From NCBI RefSeq assembly GCF_016481275.1, contig NZ_JAEMNW010000014.1:1-64000 (forward strand): DNA of 64,000 bases. Direction: 5' to 3'. Made by a program: the position numbers and the translations under genes. This DNA comes from Antrihabitans auranticaus (GTDB taxonomy: Bacteria > Actinomycetota > Actinomycetes > Mycobacteriales > Mycobacteriaceae). A model generated the notes under the pieces. The model was not told where the DNA came from. It did no database searches and saw only the letters and a list, made by a program, of their open reading frames with translations. This document shows, piece by piece, positions 36,303-45,217 of this stretch. Numbering within the stretch: the stretch's first letter is position 1; the number at the start of each line of letters is the position of its first letter.

Positions 36303-36661
36303 GCCGACACCGCCAGCCGTGCGGTTTCTCCGTTGGCGAGGTCGAGGATGACGTGATCGCCGTCTTGAATGTCGCCGGTCAGCTCGGCGGCGAGGACGCA
36401 CGGTACGTCGGATTCGCGCGACAGGATCGCGAGGTGCGACTCGCGGCTGCCGGCGGTGCACACGATGGCGCGCAGGTCGGGAAGGATCGGCGACAGGAAC
36501 GTCATGCCGCCCTTGTTCACGAACGCGATCGTGTCTTCGAGATCATCGTCGTCGATGGACAGCACGTCCGATGTGTCGTTGAACCACCGGGCGGTTCCCC
36601 GCACCTCACCTGCTTCGAAAAGATTGACTCCGGTCCCGACTTGATTCAGGTCCCCGCTCAT
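36299..36661 (-). CDS. Stand-alone phosphohistidine swivel domain protein
   Basis: 120 residues from ATG 36661. Almost the whole protein is a PEP-mobile domain: DTIAFVNKGGMTFLSPIL, then TAGSRESHLAILSRESDVPC with His76 as the predicted phospho-acceptor, ending VILDLANGETARLAV. It aligns closely with residues 1-110 of the fusion protein at 33505-35109. First gene of operon A and translationally coupled to body paralogue 3. Confidence 0.85.
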   Translation of the reverse strand: MSGDLNQVGTGVNLFEAGEVRGTARWFNDTSDVLSIDDDDLEDTIAFVNKGGMTFLSPILPDLRAIVCTAGSRESHLAILSRESDVPCVLAAELTGDIQDGDHVILDLANGETARLAVSA

Positions 36662-36753
36662 AATTCACTCCGTTCCGCCCGTGGTCGTCAAGGCGTCATT
36701 GGCTCGGACACTGCGCATCAGCGCTGGTCAAAACATACGAACCAGGAGGGAGT

Positions 36754-36779
36754 GTGACCCAGTGCACTTTGGGGGACAG
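36754..36779. promoter_or_regulatory. Shared 26-bp operator candidate, copy A
   Basis: This block matches 31481-31506 at 22 of 26 positions and lies 93 bp upstream of operon A (start 36661, minus). Its dyad GTGCAC-TTTG-GGGGAC (36762-36777) is a slightly imperfect version of the perfect one in copy B. Similarity continues on the operon side with TACGAACCAGGA against TACGATCAGGA. On the minus strand GGGTCA and TATGTT are spaced 17 bases apart like -35/-10 elements. Confidence 0.72.
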
Positions 36780-36786
36780 AGTGAAA

Positions 36787-37446
36787 TCAGGCAGTTTTCT
36801 TGCGTGGCGCCCGCATCAGGAGGGCGGCGACGAGGAAACAAATCGCGCCGATGAGGGTGCCCATATTCGCAACGGTGGCATCTTCGAGCTTCCCGCTGGG
36901 CACGACGAACGCGGCGACTGCGGACACTCCGAACGCCACGGACCCGAGCATGTTCCACCAGGTGCTGCGCCAGTTGCGAGCGTGCGGATCCCAGAGTTTG
37001 TCGGTCTCCGTGGTGGCGATGACAGCGAGGGCGCTGGCGGCGAGGAAGCCGATGGAGCCGAGCACGTCGGGCCGCCAGATCCACTGGTCCGACTCTTCGA
37101 CGGTGAGACCGATGATCAGAGCGGCGCCGGTGCTGACGTTGAACAGCAGGGTGCCCACGAACTGGATCAGGGCGGACCACCAGTCGTACTTCTCGATGCG
37201 GTGCGACTCGGCGTGCGGGACGGGTCGGCCGCTGAGCCGGAGCTGGATGAAACCGGCGGTGGTGAAGAACAGGGAACCGATGAAGTAGGTGGTGTTGTCC
37301 AGTCGTGCACCCACCGCTGACGCGTAGAGCGGGGAGGCCCCGAGGGCGAAGAGGGCTGCGCCTATTGCAAACCCCCACGATTCGCGGCGGAGTTTTAGTT
37401 CTCGACGACTTCCGGTCCAGCGGTTGGTGGGGTTGCTCTCAGACAT
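36787..37446 (-). CDS. Multi-pass membrane protein, possibly YrhK-like
   Basis: 219 residues from ATG 37446. Six hydrophobic stretches are visible, including WGFAIGAALFALGASPLYAS, TTYFIGSLFFTTAGFIQL, VLGSIGFLAASALAVIATT and GTLIGAICFLVAALLM. The YFIGSLFFTTAGF pattern recalls YrhK-type proteins, but this is uncertain. C-terminus is basic (RAPRKKTA). No partner in the neighbourhood indicates a function; it lies just upstream of the operon A promoter block. Confidence 0.65.
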   Translation of the reverse strand: MSESNPTNRWTGSRRELKLRRESWGFAIGAALFALGASPLYASAVGARLDNTTYFIGSLFFTTAGFIQLRLSGRPVPHAESHRIEKYDWWSALIQFVGTLLFNVSTGAALIIGLTVEESDQWIWRPDVLGSIGFLAASALAVIATTETDKLWDPHARNWRSTWWNMLGSVAFGVSAVAAFVVPSGKLEDATVANMGTLIGAICFLVAALLMRAPRKKTA

Positions 37447-37642
37447 CGGCCACGCGCATGTTGTTGGCCACCGACCGCTCCCCTGTTGCGGCTTTCCTCT
37501 GCCCCAGCATGGGAGCAGAGTACGCGCTGTGTCGCCCGTAGTTCGAGCACGCGGAGTCACGGAAACCGCAAACGTGATCTAACACCGTGCAATCCGGTCG
37601 AGCGCTACCGTACTTCTATGCACCCCTTGCGAGGAAGCGCTC

Positions 37643-38692
37643 ATGACTAACGACGCCGACATGCGGCTCCTCGTGCGAAACTGGGGTTCGAATGCCCCGT
37701 GGGCGACGCCGGAAATGGTGGCCTACGACAACGAAGATCATCTGCAGGGAATTATCGCGGACGCCCCGTCGCGCGTGCCGGGTGTTCCCGACGGCGCGCT
37801 GACCGTGCGCGAGTTTTCCACATCCGCAGGCCCGGCAGACGTGTGCATCGTCAGCCCAGACGGCTCGATCACCGTCGTCGAATGCAAACTCGCTTCGAAT
37901 TCCGAGCGCCGCCGAATGGTCATCGGACAAGTAATCGACTACGCGTCAGCCATCTGTGTGGATGGCGAAGCCACCTTCCGCGAGCAATGGACCCGTCAAC
38001 GAGGGGCCGACCTAGCGGCCTTTGGTGAAGGCGCAGTCGAGCAGCTCGGACGAAACATCGCGGATGGTCGAATTCATTTGTGCCTTGCAGTCGACCAGAT
38101 CGACGGCGAACTTCGTCGCCTCGTCGAGTACATGAATCGCATTACGCGCGACGAAATCACTGTCACTGCAGTCCAATTGGCGTATGCGCGCCACGGCACC
38201 CTAGAGATACTGATCCCTTCGACGTATGGCGGTGAGATCGCGGCAATCAAGGCTCGCGAATCGGGCCAATCGAGCGCGTGGACGAAGGACTCTTTCATCG
38301 AATCTATTGGCAGTACGTCGGATCGCGACATTGCACTTCGAATCTTCGAACAGCTCGAAGCGATCGATGAGCGTCGCGGAACTCACGACGACCTCCTGTT
38401 TGGTAAACGTCCGAGCGGCGGCATATTCATCTACCCGTATGGGCTCCGGTATGCGCCGATTCAGTTGTGGATCAATAAATCTGGTCACTTGATGGCGTAC
38501 GGGACGTGGAATCAGTACACGCCGATCCAGCATCACGATGGATACGCCAAACTTGCTTTGCTGGCGGGGCTCGACCATAAGTCGTCCGCCAAAGGTTTTC
38601 GTCTCGCCGATATCGATGTCGATATGTTTTGGGCTGAAGTTCTTCGGTGTGCTGAGCGGATCAACTCGCCCGCTACGGAACAGCTGCCTTGA
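37643..38692 (+). CDS. PD-(D/E)XK nuclease-like protein
   Basis: 349 residues, ATG 37643 with GAGGAAG upstream. GPADVCIVSPDGSITVVECKLASN contains the Asp66, Glu80-x-Lys82 core and Gln96 (VIGQVIDYAS) follows, as in PD-(D/E)XK nucleases such as NucS-like and type IV restriction enzymes. The rest has no domain I can name. It converges with an SMC-like ATPase operon and starts the defence island, so an antiviral DNA-cleaving role is plausible but inferred. Confidence 0.75.
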   Translation: MTNDADMRLLVRNWGSNAPWATPEMVAYDNEDHLQGIIADAPSRVPGVPDGALTVREFSTSAGPADVCIVSPDGSITVVECKLASNSERRRMVIGQVIDYASAICVDGEATFREQWTRQRGADLAAFGEGAVEQLGRNIADGRIHLCLAVDQIDGELRRLVEYMNRITRDEITVTAVQLAYARHGTLEILIPSTYGGEIAAIKARESGQSSAWTKDSFIESIGSTSDRDIALRIFEQLEAIDERRGTHDDLLFGKRPSGGIFIYPYGLRYAPIQLWINKSGHLMAYGTWNQYTPIQHHDGYAKLALLAGLDHKSSAKGFRLADIDVDMFWAEVLRCAERINSPATEQLP

Positions 38693-38697
38693 CCAAT

Positions 38698-38730
38698 CGC
38701 GGCCCCGCACTCGGCTCGGGCCGCGGGGTT
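38698..38730. terminator. Hairpin between convergent genes
   Basis: CGCGGCCC (38698-38705) pairs with GGGCCGCG (38718-38725) in the 68-bp gap between the nuclease and the small partner of the SMC-like ATPase. The T tract is short, so termination strength is uncertain. Confidence 0.5.
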
Positions 38731-38760
38731 CAGTTCGGAGCAGGGCTTCGTCGATTCGAG

Positions 38761-39099
38761 TTAGACGAGCGCCGCCACGAGTTCACACAGATGTCTTACT
38801 TCACCGACAGTCGGCGAAAGTTCGTATGCGTGATGGTGGCATGCATTGCTCAAGCCGCTCCACGCTGTGCTGGCAGCGTCCGCAATCTCGTCGTCAGCGA
38901 GCGCGCGCAGGACTACTAGTTTCGAATTCGTAGTCGCGTAAGGAATCTCGGCTCCCAGCTCCTGGCAGCGCTGAGTGATCATCATTTCCAGGGCTTGACG
39001 CGCAAGGAATGCAGAAAGCCGGGCTGGTGGCTGGCCGGTCGGCAATGTGCCATCCAGCAGTTGCTGAGCATTCCACAACAGCACCATCGGGGTTGTCAT
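38761..39099 (-). CDS. Small helical partner of the SMC-like ATPase (HEPN-like?)
   Basis: 112 residues; ATG 39099 overlaps the ATPase stop as ATGA, which fixes the start. The protein is all-helical, with RLSAFLARQALEMMITQRCQ and AWSGLSNACHHHAYELSPT, a pattern that recalls HEPN or DUF4145-type modules, but the Rx4-6H motif is not clear. Its position suggests it forms a complex with the ATPase. Confidence 0.7.
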   Translation of the reverse strand: MTTPMVLLWNAQQLLDGTLPTGQPPARLSAFLARQALEMMITQRCQELGAEIPYATTNSKLVVLRALADDEIADAASTAWSGLSNACHHHAYELSPTVGEVRHLCELVAALV

Positions 39100-41525
39100 C
39101 GCACTGTCCGCAAGTCGGCGACAGACTTTCGCAGATCGCTGGCGTCCATCTTCGTCAACCGAGCACCCCGGTGAACGCCGTTCGTGCAGATTCGCAGAGT
39201 GTTCTTCCGGTGTGGCCGCATATCTGCCCAACCCTGACGGCCGGGGACTTCACCGACCGCGAGAGAAATCCGCCTGCGCGTCGTTTTGATCAAGTTCCAC
39301 TCGCTTTCGGCGTCCGCGCGAGAGACGCCGGCGCGGTACCGCTTCGAATAGAAGATGTCTTGCGCGGCAGACTCGATCGCCAGCCTGAACAATCCCGGAG
39401 CCACCCGGTTCTTCACGTCGTCGGGGACGTTGTCATCTACAAGCAGCGCGAACGCGTCCTTCGAGTAACGCTCGGCGCGGTTGAGCGTCTCTTGGACGGT
39501 GACCGTCGAAGCCGCACCGCGAGTTACCTCGACCAATCGAGCGTCGACAGACATCTGCCGAATTGTCGACGCGAGGCGATCATCGTGCGAGAACACGATG
39601 ACCTGACGCGTTTTCGCCAGGCCTGCAAGCACTCTCACGAATCCGTCGATCTTTGCTGGATCCATGGCCTGGATAGGGTCGTCGAGCACGAGGAATCTGA
39701 ACGGGCTCGTCGGCGTCGTCGCCCTGGGGATGAACAGCGCCAACGCTAATGCATGCAACTCGCCCTGGCTCATAACCGACAGCGCACCCGCGGGTTGACC
39801 ATCGACGCTCGCCTCGAGCACCGCCCTTCGCGTTGTGCGCGCGCCGGACAGCGTGATCGACCCGAGGTCAACATTGCTCTCCTGGCGCAACTCCGCCCAG
39901 ATTCGTCTGGCTTGTGTTGCGATCGGTGCAAGCCGTTGGTTCCGCAGCTCTGCGGCGTTCGCCGTGACCCAGTTCTTCGCCGCTGTCAGCACCTTCACAG
40001 TCGGGTCCATCAATCGGGCATCACGTTCGAGTGCAATCCAGGCGACAATTTGCTCTGCGACTGGAGCCCAACGGTTCTCGCGCGTTGCCAACTCCGCAGC
40101 GGCTTCCGACCTCAGATCTTTTGCTGCCGAGTCCAGCTCGTTGAACAGCCCGACTGCGCCAGACACAAGGGAGGCGTCTGTCTGTCCGGCGTCGAATGCG
40201 CGGACAGCCTGGCGGTACCGCGCCAGTGATGGAAGCGCCGCCCCCTCGATCTCGGCAACGCTCGGGATGCGTGAGATTAGATGTCGCACATCTGCTCGTG
40301 CCGCGACGATCTCACTCTGCGCCGATCGGACGCCGCTGAGGAGCTTGTCGCCTTCGGCGAGTTCCTCGGCCGCGTGCTGCCTCCAATCAGCTGTGAGCCG
40401 CCCTTCGCCGCACAGAGGGCAATCAATCTCGCCATCAGCGTCGATAATCGCAAGCGCTGCAGTCAGTAGTCGAGACCGGCGCTCTCCCGCGTCGATCGCC
40501 GCGTCGGTTAGTCGTCGCTCGTCGTCGAGAGCTGCTTTGAGTCGCTGGACGCGTTCGACAACCACGGCCTCTTCGGGCGTCGGCAACAAAGTCATTGCAC
40601 GCAAAGCCCCGATCGTCGCGTCCGGTGCAGCACTCACTCCGGTCGCAAGTTTGCTTAGCTCCTCGAGGTCGACCGCTCGCTTTTTCAGCAGCGCACCTGC
40701 AGGTGCGGCGCGTGTGTCATCCACCGCTGCAACGACTTCGCGCAGCTCCTTCAGCGCATCGGTCGCCAACTTGCGGGGCTTCTTGCGGATCAACAGTTCA
40801 TCGGCGAGGAGCTTCTCGGCGTCATAGATTGCCTCGAGTCCCAACAACTTCGCGAGCGCGTCATAGAGGGCGGACGGGCCTTCCTCGAATAGCCCGCCAA
40901 CCTCGTCGTATGAGAGCAACGGACGGTGACTTTCGACCGAGCCCCGCCAACCGAGACCATCCCAACCGGGTTGGCGCTTGCTATTACCGACCTGAACCCA
41001 GGCTTCGGCGGCTTCGAGCCCCGCGTCTGCAGCCCAGTCGACGCCGAGCACAGTTGGCTCGCCACCTTCTACTGCGAGGCCGATCCGGACCTGGCACGGG
41101 TTGTCGTGGTGCAGGTTTCGCCAGTTCCCCGTCCACTGGGTCGACTTCTTGCGCCAGCGATAGCTCCCGCCCGTGATCGCGAACTCGAGAGACTCCGCAA
41201 AGCTGGATTTACCGGAGCCATTCCGGCCACTAACGACGGTCAGGCCAGGTCCAGGGTGTAGAGGCAACGTCGCGTTCTGACCAATGCCGCGAAACCCTGC
41301 GACGCCTATCGACGTCAGGAACGCGCCAGCAGGTTCCTTGGTCGAGAAAGTCGGAAGAGCCGTCACGCCCGTGCGGCCAGTGGGCGGCAGATCGAGGTGG
41401 TCACGCAGAGCCTGTCGGCCGTCCAAAGCGGCCAGAACGGCGTACTTCGCCTCGTCGTCCAGACTGGCGTCGCCGTCCGCGAGGTCGAAAACTACTTCTA
41501 CCAGCGGCTTCTCGACAGAGCTCAT
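39096..41525 (-). CDS. SMC/SbcC-like AAA ATPase
   Basis: 809 residues, ATG at 41525. The N-terminal RecF/SMC-type nucleotide-binding half has VAGFRGIG and the Walker A GRNGSGKS (100-107). A long coiled-coil-like middle follows (about 330-560) with a single CPLCGEG hinge-like CxxC. The C-terminal half has LVLDDPIQAMDP (Walker B) and IVFSHDD (H-loop). Such ATPases sense or hold DNA. With a small coupled partner and a nearby nuclease it resembles Lamassu-like defence sets, though LmuA/LmuC identity is not established. Confidence 0.85.
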   Translation of the reverse strand: MSSVEKPLVEVVFDLADGDASLDDEAKYAVLAALDGRQALRDHLDLPPTGRTGVTALPTFSTKEPAGAFLTSIGVAGFRGIGQNATLPLHPGPGLTVVSGRNGSGKSSFAESLEFAITGGSYRWRKKSTQWTGNWRNLHHDNPCQVRIGLAVEGGEPTVLGVDWAADAGLEAAEAWVQVGNSKRQPGWDGLGWRGSVESHRPLLSYDEVGGLFEEGPSALYDALAKLLGLEAIYDAEKLLADELLIRKKPRKLATDALKELREVVAAVDDTRAAPAGALLKKRAVDLEELSKLATGVSAAPDATIGALRAMTLLPTPEEAVVVERVQRLKAALDDERRLTDAAIDAGERRSRLLTAALAIIDADGEIDCPLCGEGRLTADWRQHAAEELAEGDKLLSGVRSAQSEIVAARADVRHLISRIPSVAEIEGAALPSLARYRQAVRAFDAGQTDASLVSGAVGLFNELDSAAKDLRSEAAAELATRENRWAPVAEQIVAWIALERDARLMDPTVKVLTAAKNWVTANAAELRNQRLAPIATQARRIWAELRQESNVDLGSITLSGARTTRRAVLEASVDGQPAGALSVMSQGELHALALALFIPRATTPTSPFRFLVLDDPIQAMDPAKIDGFVRVLAGLAKTRQVIVFSHDDRLASTIRQMSVDARLVEVTRGAASTVTVQETLNRAERYSKDAFALLVDDNVPDDVKNRVAPGLFRLAIESAAQDIFYSKRYRAGVSRADAESEWNLIKTTRRRISLAVGEVPGRQGWADMRPHRKNTLRICTNGVHRGARLTKMDASDLRKSVADLRTVR

Positions 41526-41927
41526 GACGTCCTCCCCGTTTTGCCCGAACCCGAATCGTAAGCGACGTCACCGACACGAAACCTGTGAATCGATGACCTC
41601 CAACGCTTCCGTGGCTCAATCGGCTGACATCCTGGCGGTGTCCAACGGAGTCAGCGGCCTTAGGACATCAACACCATCAAGCCGTGGCCGAGGATAGCGA
41701 TGCCGCGCTCGCCAAACGCGCGCTCTGCGCCGCGGCGTGTGCTCACTAAGTGACGCTGCTGCCCGTCGCAGATGCTGGCCGGCATCTCGTCGACGCCGGT
41801 TAAGCCGTGGGAGTGTCCTGCGCTTCGCAGGCTCCACGACTTCGCGGCACGGTGCACACAGCCTTTGCGATAACGCCATAACGCCCTCGCGCATGATGAC
41901 GAGGCGTTCTGCAGCGATCGATGCAAA
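41526..41927. other. 402-bp interval with no convincing gene
   Basis: Only short overlapping frames occur, none with a good ribosome site or a recognisable protein. An 88-residue minus frame ending at 41660 contains CDGQQR by chance. The region is probably the shared promoter/remnant area between the SMC-like ATPase gene and the broken HNH gene. Confidence 0.5.
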
Positions 41928-42749
41928 CTATCCTGCTGATAGAAAGCGCTGGTAGGTCATTTCGAGCAATTTCCGATCAGGCTGTTCGTTCCGCAAACCG
42001 GGCGGCACCATCAGCATTTCTCCGTGTCGTTCCTTGAGTCCGTGCTGAAGCATTGACCCGTCAATCTCTGCAAGTAGATCTTGACGTATTTCGACAACCA
42101 AATCCGGTGTTATTCCGAGGATGTGAGTATCGAAAGCAGCATGATGGATCTTGCAAAGCGCGAGACCGTTTCTCACGGAAGCAATTCCCGCCTCATGTGA
42201 ATCGGGCACGATGTGCGCTGCGTCGAGCAGTTCTCCATGCCCCAAGGCACAGACCGCGCATCGCATCCCATATGCCCGAATGACGGTCGCACGAAACACT
42301 GGTTGATGTAATCGCTGCTTCGCTTCCGCCACCAGATAGCGTCTTAGTTGCGCTTCGACTGGCGTGTCTGGTCGATGAGATCTCTTCCAACATCCGTAGC
42401 CACCACGAACTGATGGTCCGCCGGTTCTTCGGCCAGTATGTACACCGGGAATATCGGCTGATACCGACTTGGCCCAACTCCATAGAACCAGATAAGTGGT
42501 ACACGTTCTGCCATGGCAGCGCGAAGCCCGCGATTATCCATGTTATTTGGGTTGACGGGGTTTTCGTATGCCTCGGGTCGGATCCATGAGGCGAAACCCT
42601 TCGCCGTCGATGGAGAAGTCCATCAGCTCTTCTCGTGTGATTGATGAAGATCCGTCGTGTGTACGAATCGCCAGGAACTGCATCGCTTCGCGTCGAAGTC
42701 GCACGTCGAAATCCTCTGGACCACTCGCGACCCAAGCGATGTAGGTCAT
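41928..42749 (-). pseudogene. HNH restriction endonuclease, decayed (internal deletion and frameshift)
   Basis: Three consecutive minus-strand pieces belong to one ~290-residue HNH family. Piece 1 (42749-42543) ends in MDPTRGIRKPRQ and a stop. Piece 2 (42541-42344) has RGLRAAMAERVPLIWFYGVG and YQPIFPVYILAEEPADHQFV. Piece 3 (to 41928) has AKQRLHQPVFRATVIRAYG, CAVC, LLDAAHIVPDSHEAG and LALCKIHHAAFD, the HNH site. Roughly 45 residues expected between pieces 1 and 2 are absent, and a frameshift near 42370-42390 separates pieces 2 and 3. The HNH part alone (ATG 42332) could still be made. Comparison with intact members is from memory. Confidence 0.7.
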
Positions 42750-42924
42750 AATTGGGTACCTCCGTGTCGCCCTCGCGTCCCTCGTGAGCGTTTATTAAAT
42801 CGCATTTGGTCACGTAGAGCAGGACCCATATTACCGCTACTATCCCCGTGGTCCATTCTCGTCACCAGGCCTCTAGACACCCCCGGCGATCCGTAGCATG
42901 CATCCACGCCACAACGATCGCAAG

Positions 42925-45216
42925 TCAAGCCTCATCGCTCACCTGTTCCGCAGACTCTTCGTCCGGCTCGGTGGCTGCTGCAGCAGAAACGGTCGATATC
43001 GCCGCACGCATTACTTTCTGGTCTAATGCAGAACCACCCAGATTACGCACAAGGGCATCGTGAGCTCGAAATGACTGATCGAAGATTGCGGCCCTTTCTT
43101 TATCCTTAAGGTCTTCCTTTGATTTGTTATTCTCTCGGCAGAACATCGTCTCGTAGTGATCGTGTAGCGCAGAGAAAACTTCGCTTCGACAAAGATCTCG
43201 CTCTTCTCTCACAACTGCGCTGAGGACAGAATGAGCCGGATCCCAAACCTCTAACAGGAGATAGCGATACTTTGGCCACTGGTCGGGTTGCATTTCGGCG
43301 CGGAAGACCACGCTCCTGAAAGTCTGATTGTTCACTCGGACCGACCAAATGTTATCGGATTCTGGCTCGCCACTAAAAACGCGGATCATCTTCTTTAGCT
43401 GCGCCGTCGTCTTCGGTGTGAAAAAGGCGTTAAGCTGGGCGATGTAGTCTTCGTACGCATCATCGCGATTTACGGCTTCGGGGTCAGGATCACTCTTTAT
43501 TCGAAGCTCCGCCTTCTCGACCAAACCAACAAAACCGCAAACTAACGCAACCTGGAATGCCACGGTTGTGAGTACGTCCTCGTACAGCTTATTACACCAG
43601 TCGACCATTTTTGAATGAAGTTCGCCGTTTTTGTCGCGGAGCGCGCGTTTATCACTAATGTCGCCCAGAAGATTCGTTGCACGTTCAGCCCTCAGTTGCT
43701 TAACCGCGTCCTCAATTCGACCGGCCGTTGCATCTAACCTCGCAAGAATCGCCCGAATCTCAGGTACGTCGACCTTAAAGTATCCTTCGTTAATCCTCTG
43801 CCGTAACGCGGCTCGGTGTGATTCAAACACACGACCGATTCCTTGCCCCTCCAAAAGAATCGGCTTAAGCTGTCGGTCCTGATTACGTTCCAACTCCTGG
43901 CCGATTTTAAGCACTGCAAGATTATGACGTTCGAAGGGACCAAACTTTTCGAGAGCCCCGGTAATGAGAGTGCCATATTTTAGGTCGAATTGGCGGCCGA
44001 GGTCTCTCGCGGCGGAGGCCGTAAATAGATCACGTCGAATCGCGTCTGCACCTGTTGCGCCAAGCAGATTGCGTCCATCAAGCCGATCGAGGAGGTCGTC
44101 GAGACGCCTGCGATTCGCAAAAGTACCCGACCGGGGCTTTACACCGCGGATATCGGTTCCACTATCGAGCATCATGTGTTCGGTCATGTAGTAAATATGC
44201 GGCACTCCACTGATCGCAACTGGAGTTTGAATCTTCTGGCGACTACCCTCCTGATCAAGCTCGATATTCTCCATCCGCAGCGAATACTGCGAACGCTCAT
44301 CCTTGGCTTTGATCTGCGAGAGAGTCCGCCTCATCATCACGCTAATGATGTCGTTATCGTCCAGTAGTTTATTTCTTGAGTCGGAAACTTTTCGAGCAGT
44401 CTTATTGAGTGTCAAGAATATTGACCGCGCCGCCTTCTTCATGTCAAAATCTCCAGCGTAAGCAGCGTCCAATTCGGGGACAGTGCATATAAGCACGGGC
44501 AAGTTAATTTCATCGAGAGCAAACTGCTCGATATAGTTCTTTGTCCAAGACGAATAGTATTCCCTGAACGGCGCGCGGCGAGAATCAGACCACTCGTCCT
44601 TGAGATTGCGGTAGATCGCTAACAGAGCCATTGCCCGGTGCTGGCCATCCACAATCACGAGGCGGGTTCGAGATGTATTCAGTCGAAGTCGTACTAAATC
44701 GTGCTGATAGGATACGTCTTGCACGAATGGCTGCTCGAACTCGAACACTTCACTGCCGACTGAACCGGACCTTGTGACTAGGCGGTTGTGAGCCTGATTT
44801 GGAAGCGGTTCCAGTACCTCGATTGTTACTTTCGGGTAAAATGCATCGGGTTGTACCCGGTTCTGTTTGATCGGAAGTACCACGATTACGATAGGAGGGA
44901 AGAGCTTGATCATGTCCCTCGCTTGGTCGTCCAGAAGGTACGGCACAAGATCGGCAGATACGCGTGCATCATCAATATCACGCTGCATAATTTCGTCGAA
45001 TTCAAGGCTGTTCGAATCGAAGATCTCGCGGACTGGCGCAAGCGCGCTGAGCAATTTATCGTTGGTGGCCGCTGCAAAGTTCAGACCGACATGCGTGAGG
45101 AGATATTTTACCTCAAGCGACTTTGCATCAACTTGGCCCGTTCCCACTCTGAAGGAACCCACTGTGCCCTGCAAAGTGAGGTCTAGTGCGGAGTCTGGAG
45201 CCAATTGAAAGACCAT
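42925..45216 (-). CDS. DGQHR-domain protein (DndB-like)
   Basis: 763 residues, ATG at 45216. LVIVDGQHRAMALLAIYRNL places DGQHR at 190-194; it is the defining motif of DndB-type proteins, which bind DNA and regulate phosphorothioate systems, and a variant occurs in DUF262 nucleases. The length is about twice that of DndB, with a ~380-residue C-terminal part of unknown fold. The GC content is visibly lower than in the flanks, a sign of transfer. It follows the GIY-YIG gene by one base, so the two probably act together. Confidence 0.82.
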   Translation of the reverse strand: MVFQLAPDSALDLTLQGTVGSFRVGTGQVDAKSLEVKYLLTHVGLNFAAATNDKLLSALAPVREIFDSNSLEFDEIMQRDIDDARVSADLVPYLLDDQARDMIKLFPPIVIVVLPIKQNRVQPDAFYPKVTIEVLEPLPNQAHNRLVTRSGSVGSEVFEFEQPFVQDVSYQHDLVRLRLNTSRTRLVIVDGQHRAMALLAIYRNLKDEWSDSRRAPFREYYSSWTKNYIEQFALDEINLPVLICTVPELDAAYAGDFDMKKAARSIFLTLNKTARKVSDSRNKLLDDNDIISVMMRRTLSQIKAKDERSQYSLRMENIELDQEGSRQKIQTPVAISGVPHIYYMTEHMMLDSGTDIRGVKPRSGTFANRRRLDDLLDRLDGRNLLGATGADAIRRDLFTASAARDLGRQFDLKYGTLITGALEKFGPFERHNLAVLKIGQELERNQDRQLKPILLEGQGIGRVFESHRAALRQRINEGYFKVDVPEIRAILARLDATAGRIEDAVKQLRAERATNLLGDISDKRALRDKNGELHSKMVDWCNKLYEDVLTTVAFQVALVCGFVGLVEKAELRIKSDPDPEAVNRDDAYEDYIAQLNAFFTPKTTAQLKKMIRVFSGEPESDNIWSVRVNNQTFRSVVFRAEMQPDQWPKYRYLLLEVWDPAHSVLSAVVREERDLCRSEVFSALHDHYETMFCRENNKSKEDLKDKERAAIFDQSFRAHDALVRNLGGSALDQKVMRAAISTVSAAAATEPDEESAEQVSDEA

Positions 45217-45217
45217 A

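Noticed and set aside
35148-36356. 402-residue plus-strand frame
   Set aside because: Antisense to body paralogue 3, whose conserved blocks and ATGA junction show the minus strand is coding.
37447-37642. tRNA gene or attachment site as left island boundary
   Set aside because: No cloverleaf or direct repeat matching the right edge could be found by reading.
41660-41926. Short frame containing CDGQQR as a DUF262 remnant
   Set aside because: The match is six residues in an otherwise meaningless arginine/serine-rich frame with no ribosome site.
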